Positions 4,872-5,496 of a stretch of DNA of 5,496 nucleotides are shown one piece after another. A program made the translations under genes and the position numbers. The notes beneath the pieces were generated by a model that did no database searches, was not told the DNA's origin, and saw nothing but the letters and a program-made list of their open reading frames with translations. Source of the stretch: an uncultured bacterium (GTDB lineage Bacteria; Bacillota_I; Bacilli_A; RF39; UBA660). Numbering within the stretch: the stretch's first letter is position 1; the number at the start of each line of letters is the position of its first letter. The stretch is taken from NCBI GenBank assembly GCA_905215635.1, contig CAJMQX010000054.1, forward strand, positions 1-5,496, written 5' to 3'.

Positions 4872-5405
4872 ATGACAAGAGTTAAAGGTGGCACTATTGC
4901 ACGTGCAAGAAGAAAAAAAGTATTAAAAGAAGCTAGAGGATATTTTGGAAGTAAACACAGATTATATAAAACAGCTCATGAACAATTAATGCATTCAGGA
5001 CAATATGCATACAGAGATAGAAGACAAAACAAGAGAAACTTCAGAAAATTATGGATTGCCAGAATTAATGCTGCATGTAGAGAATTCGAAATTAGTTATT
5101 CAAAATTCATTAATGGTTTAAATAAAGCTGGTATCGCTGTTAACAGAAAAATGTTATCAGAATTAGCTATTGATAACAAAGAAGCTTTCGGAGATTTAGT
5201 TACAATCGCTAAAGATGCTCTAAATGGAAAAGCTTACACTCCAAAAACAGTAGCAGCTAAAAAAGATGAAGAAGTTGTAACTGAAAAGAAAGAAACTGCA
5301 AAAAAAGCTCCAGTTGAAAAGAAAGAAACTGCTAAAAAAGAAACAACTACAAAAAAGGCTTCAACAACTAAAAAAGCAACTGCTGCAAAAAAAGAAAGTA
5401 AGTAA
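4872..5405 (+). CDS. rplT: 50S ribosomal protein L20 with long C-terminal tail
   Basis: L20 binds 23S rRNA early in large-subunit assembly and in Firmicutes also represses this operon through the leader RNA. Residues 1-118 are a complete L20: [44 protein letters not shown], then the globular RNA-binding domain ([33 protein letters not shown]). The family normally ends there, at about 118 residues. Residues 119-177 are an added low-complexity tail of Lys, Ala, Thr and Glu, ending in repeated KKA/KKE units and containing EKKETAKK twice (138-145, 149-156). The AGGAGGA SD overlaps the rpmI stop and lies 6 bases from the ATG. Two stops in tandem (TAATAA) end the gene. Confidence 0.96.
   Translation: MTRVKGGTIARARRKKVLKEARGYFGSKHRLYKTAHEQLMHSGQYAYRDRRQNKRNFRKLWIARINAACREFEISYSKFINGLNKAGIAVNRKMLSELAIDNKEAFGDLVTIAKDALNGKAYTPKTVAAKKDEEVVTEKKETAKKAPVEKKETAKKETTTKKASTTKKATAAKKESK
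5282..5332 (+). repeat. Tandem-type duplication inside the rplT tail
   Basis: The same 18 bases occur at 5282-5299 and 5315-5332, offset by 33 bases (11 codons), and encode the repeated EKKETA stretch. This suggests that the tail grew by in-frame duplication. Confidence 0.8.
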
Positions 5406-5412
5406 TAAAATT

Positions 5413-5445
5413 AGATTAGTAAGACTATTCTTATTAATCTTTGTA
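5413..5445 (+). terminator. Possible terminator after rplT
   Basis: Positions 5413-5424 pair with 5429-5440 (12 pairs, one G-U) around a 4-base loop, CUAU. The stem is AU-rich and the U-tract is short (TCTTTG), so termination would be weak. It starts 5 bases after the tandem stop codons. Confidence 0.5.
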
Positions 5446-5448
5446 TAC

Positions 5449-5478
5449 TTGTCAATGATGTGAAACAAAATTTATAAA
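5449..5478 (+). promoter_or_regulatory. Possible promoter of the gene beyond the window
   Basis: TTGTCA (5449-5454), an 18-base spacer and TATAAA (5473-5478) form a plausible sigma-A promoter pointing out of the window. A TATAAT at 5491-5496 is also present but has no good -35. No reading frame starts before the edge. Confidence 0.38.
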
Positions 5479-5496
5479 AAATTAATTCAGTATAAT

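Noticed and set aside
1..5496. tRNA or rRNA genes, CRISPR arrays, insertion sequences, att sites
   Set aside because: No cloverleaf with a TTCRA arm, no regularly spaced repeats, no transposase or integrase frame, and no terminal inverted repeats were seen on either strand.

Overview
The window is very AT-rich, uses the standard bacterial code (TGG for Trp, mostly TAA stops, no in-frame TGA) and has strong AGGAGG-type ribosome binding sites. It carries two genes recognisable as an endospore-coat pair (spoVID-ysxE) and the infC-rpmI-rplT ribosomal operon. Together these point to a spore-forming, low-GC Gram-positive bacterium, probably an anaerobic Bacilli/Erysipelotrichia-like or clostridial lineage. 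The species cannot be named from the sequence.

Layout. (1) Positions 1-156 hold what looks like the 3' end of a membrane-protein gene on the + strand. It runs into a hairpin that is a good terminator for the opposite strand. (2) Two minus-strand genes follow: a secreted or anchored NlpC/P60 cell-wall hydrolase with Ig-like domains (168-1205), and upstream of it a GNAT acetyltransferase (1314-1808). Each has its own sigma-A-type promoter. (3) A 96-bp divergent region separates GNAT from a + strand sporulation operon: a short SpoVID-like coat morphogenetic protein (SPOCS-like N domain, Asn-rich linker, LysM), then a translationally overlapping YsxE/CotS-family kinase-fold protein whose catalytic loop looks inactivated. 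The promoter in front resembles sigma-E, as expected for mother-cell expression. (4) Positions 3652-3927 hold no confident gene, only a possible 67-residue membrane ORF on the minus strand whose SD lies inside a perfect 9-bp-arm palindrome. (5) A consensus TTGACA-17-TATAAT promoter drives a leader of about 160 nt and then infC-rpmI-rplT (IF3, L35, L20). The leader contains an intrinsic terminator and an upstream segment complementary to the terminator's 5' arm. This is the architecture of an attenuator, most likely the L20-responsive leader known from Firmicutes. (6) After rplT come a weak hairpin and a possible promoter for the next gene.

Most interesting points: the competing antiterminator/terminator pairing in the infC leader; infC apparently starting at AUA, a codon class IF3 itself discriminates against; a 59-residue Lys/Ala/Thr/Glu tail with an internal duplication on L20; the degenerate HxDxxxxN motif in the YsxE-like protein; and the palindrome over the SD of the small membrane ORF. 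I found no clear evidence of a wholly new multi-gene system. The window is mostly core chromosome with interesting regulatory detail.
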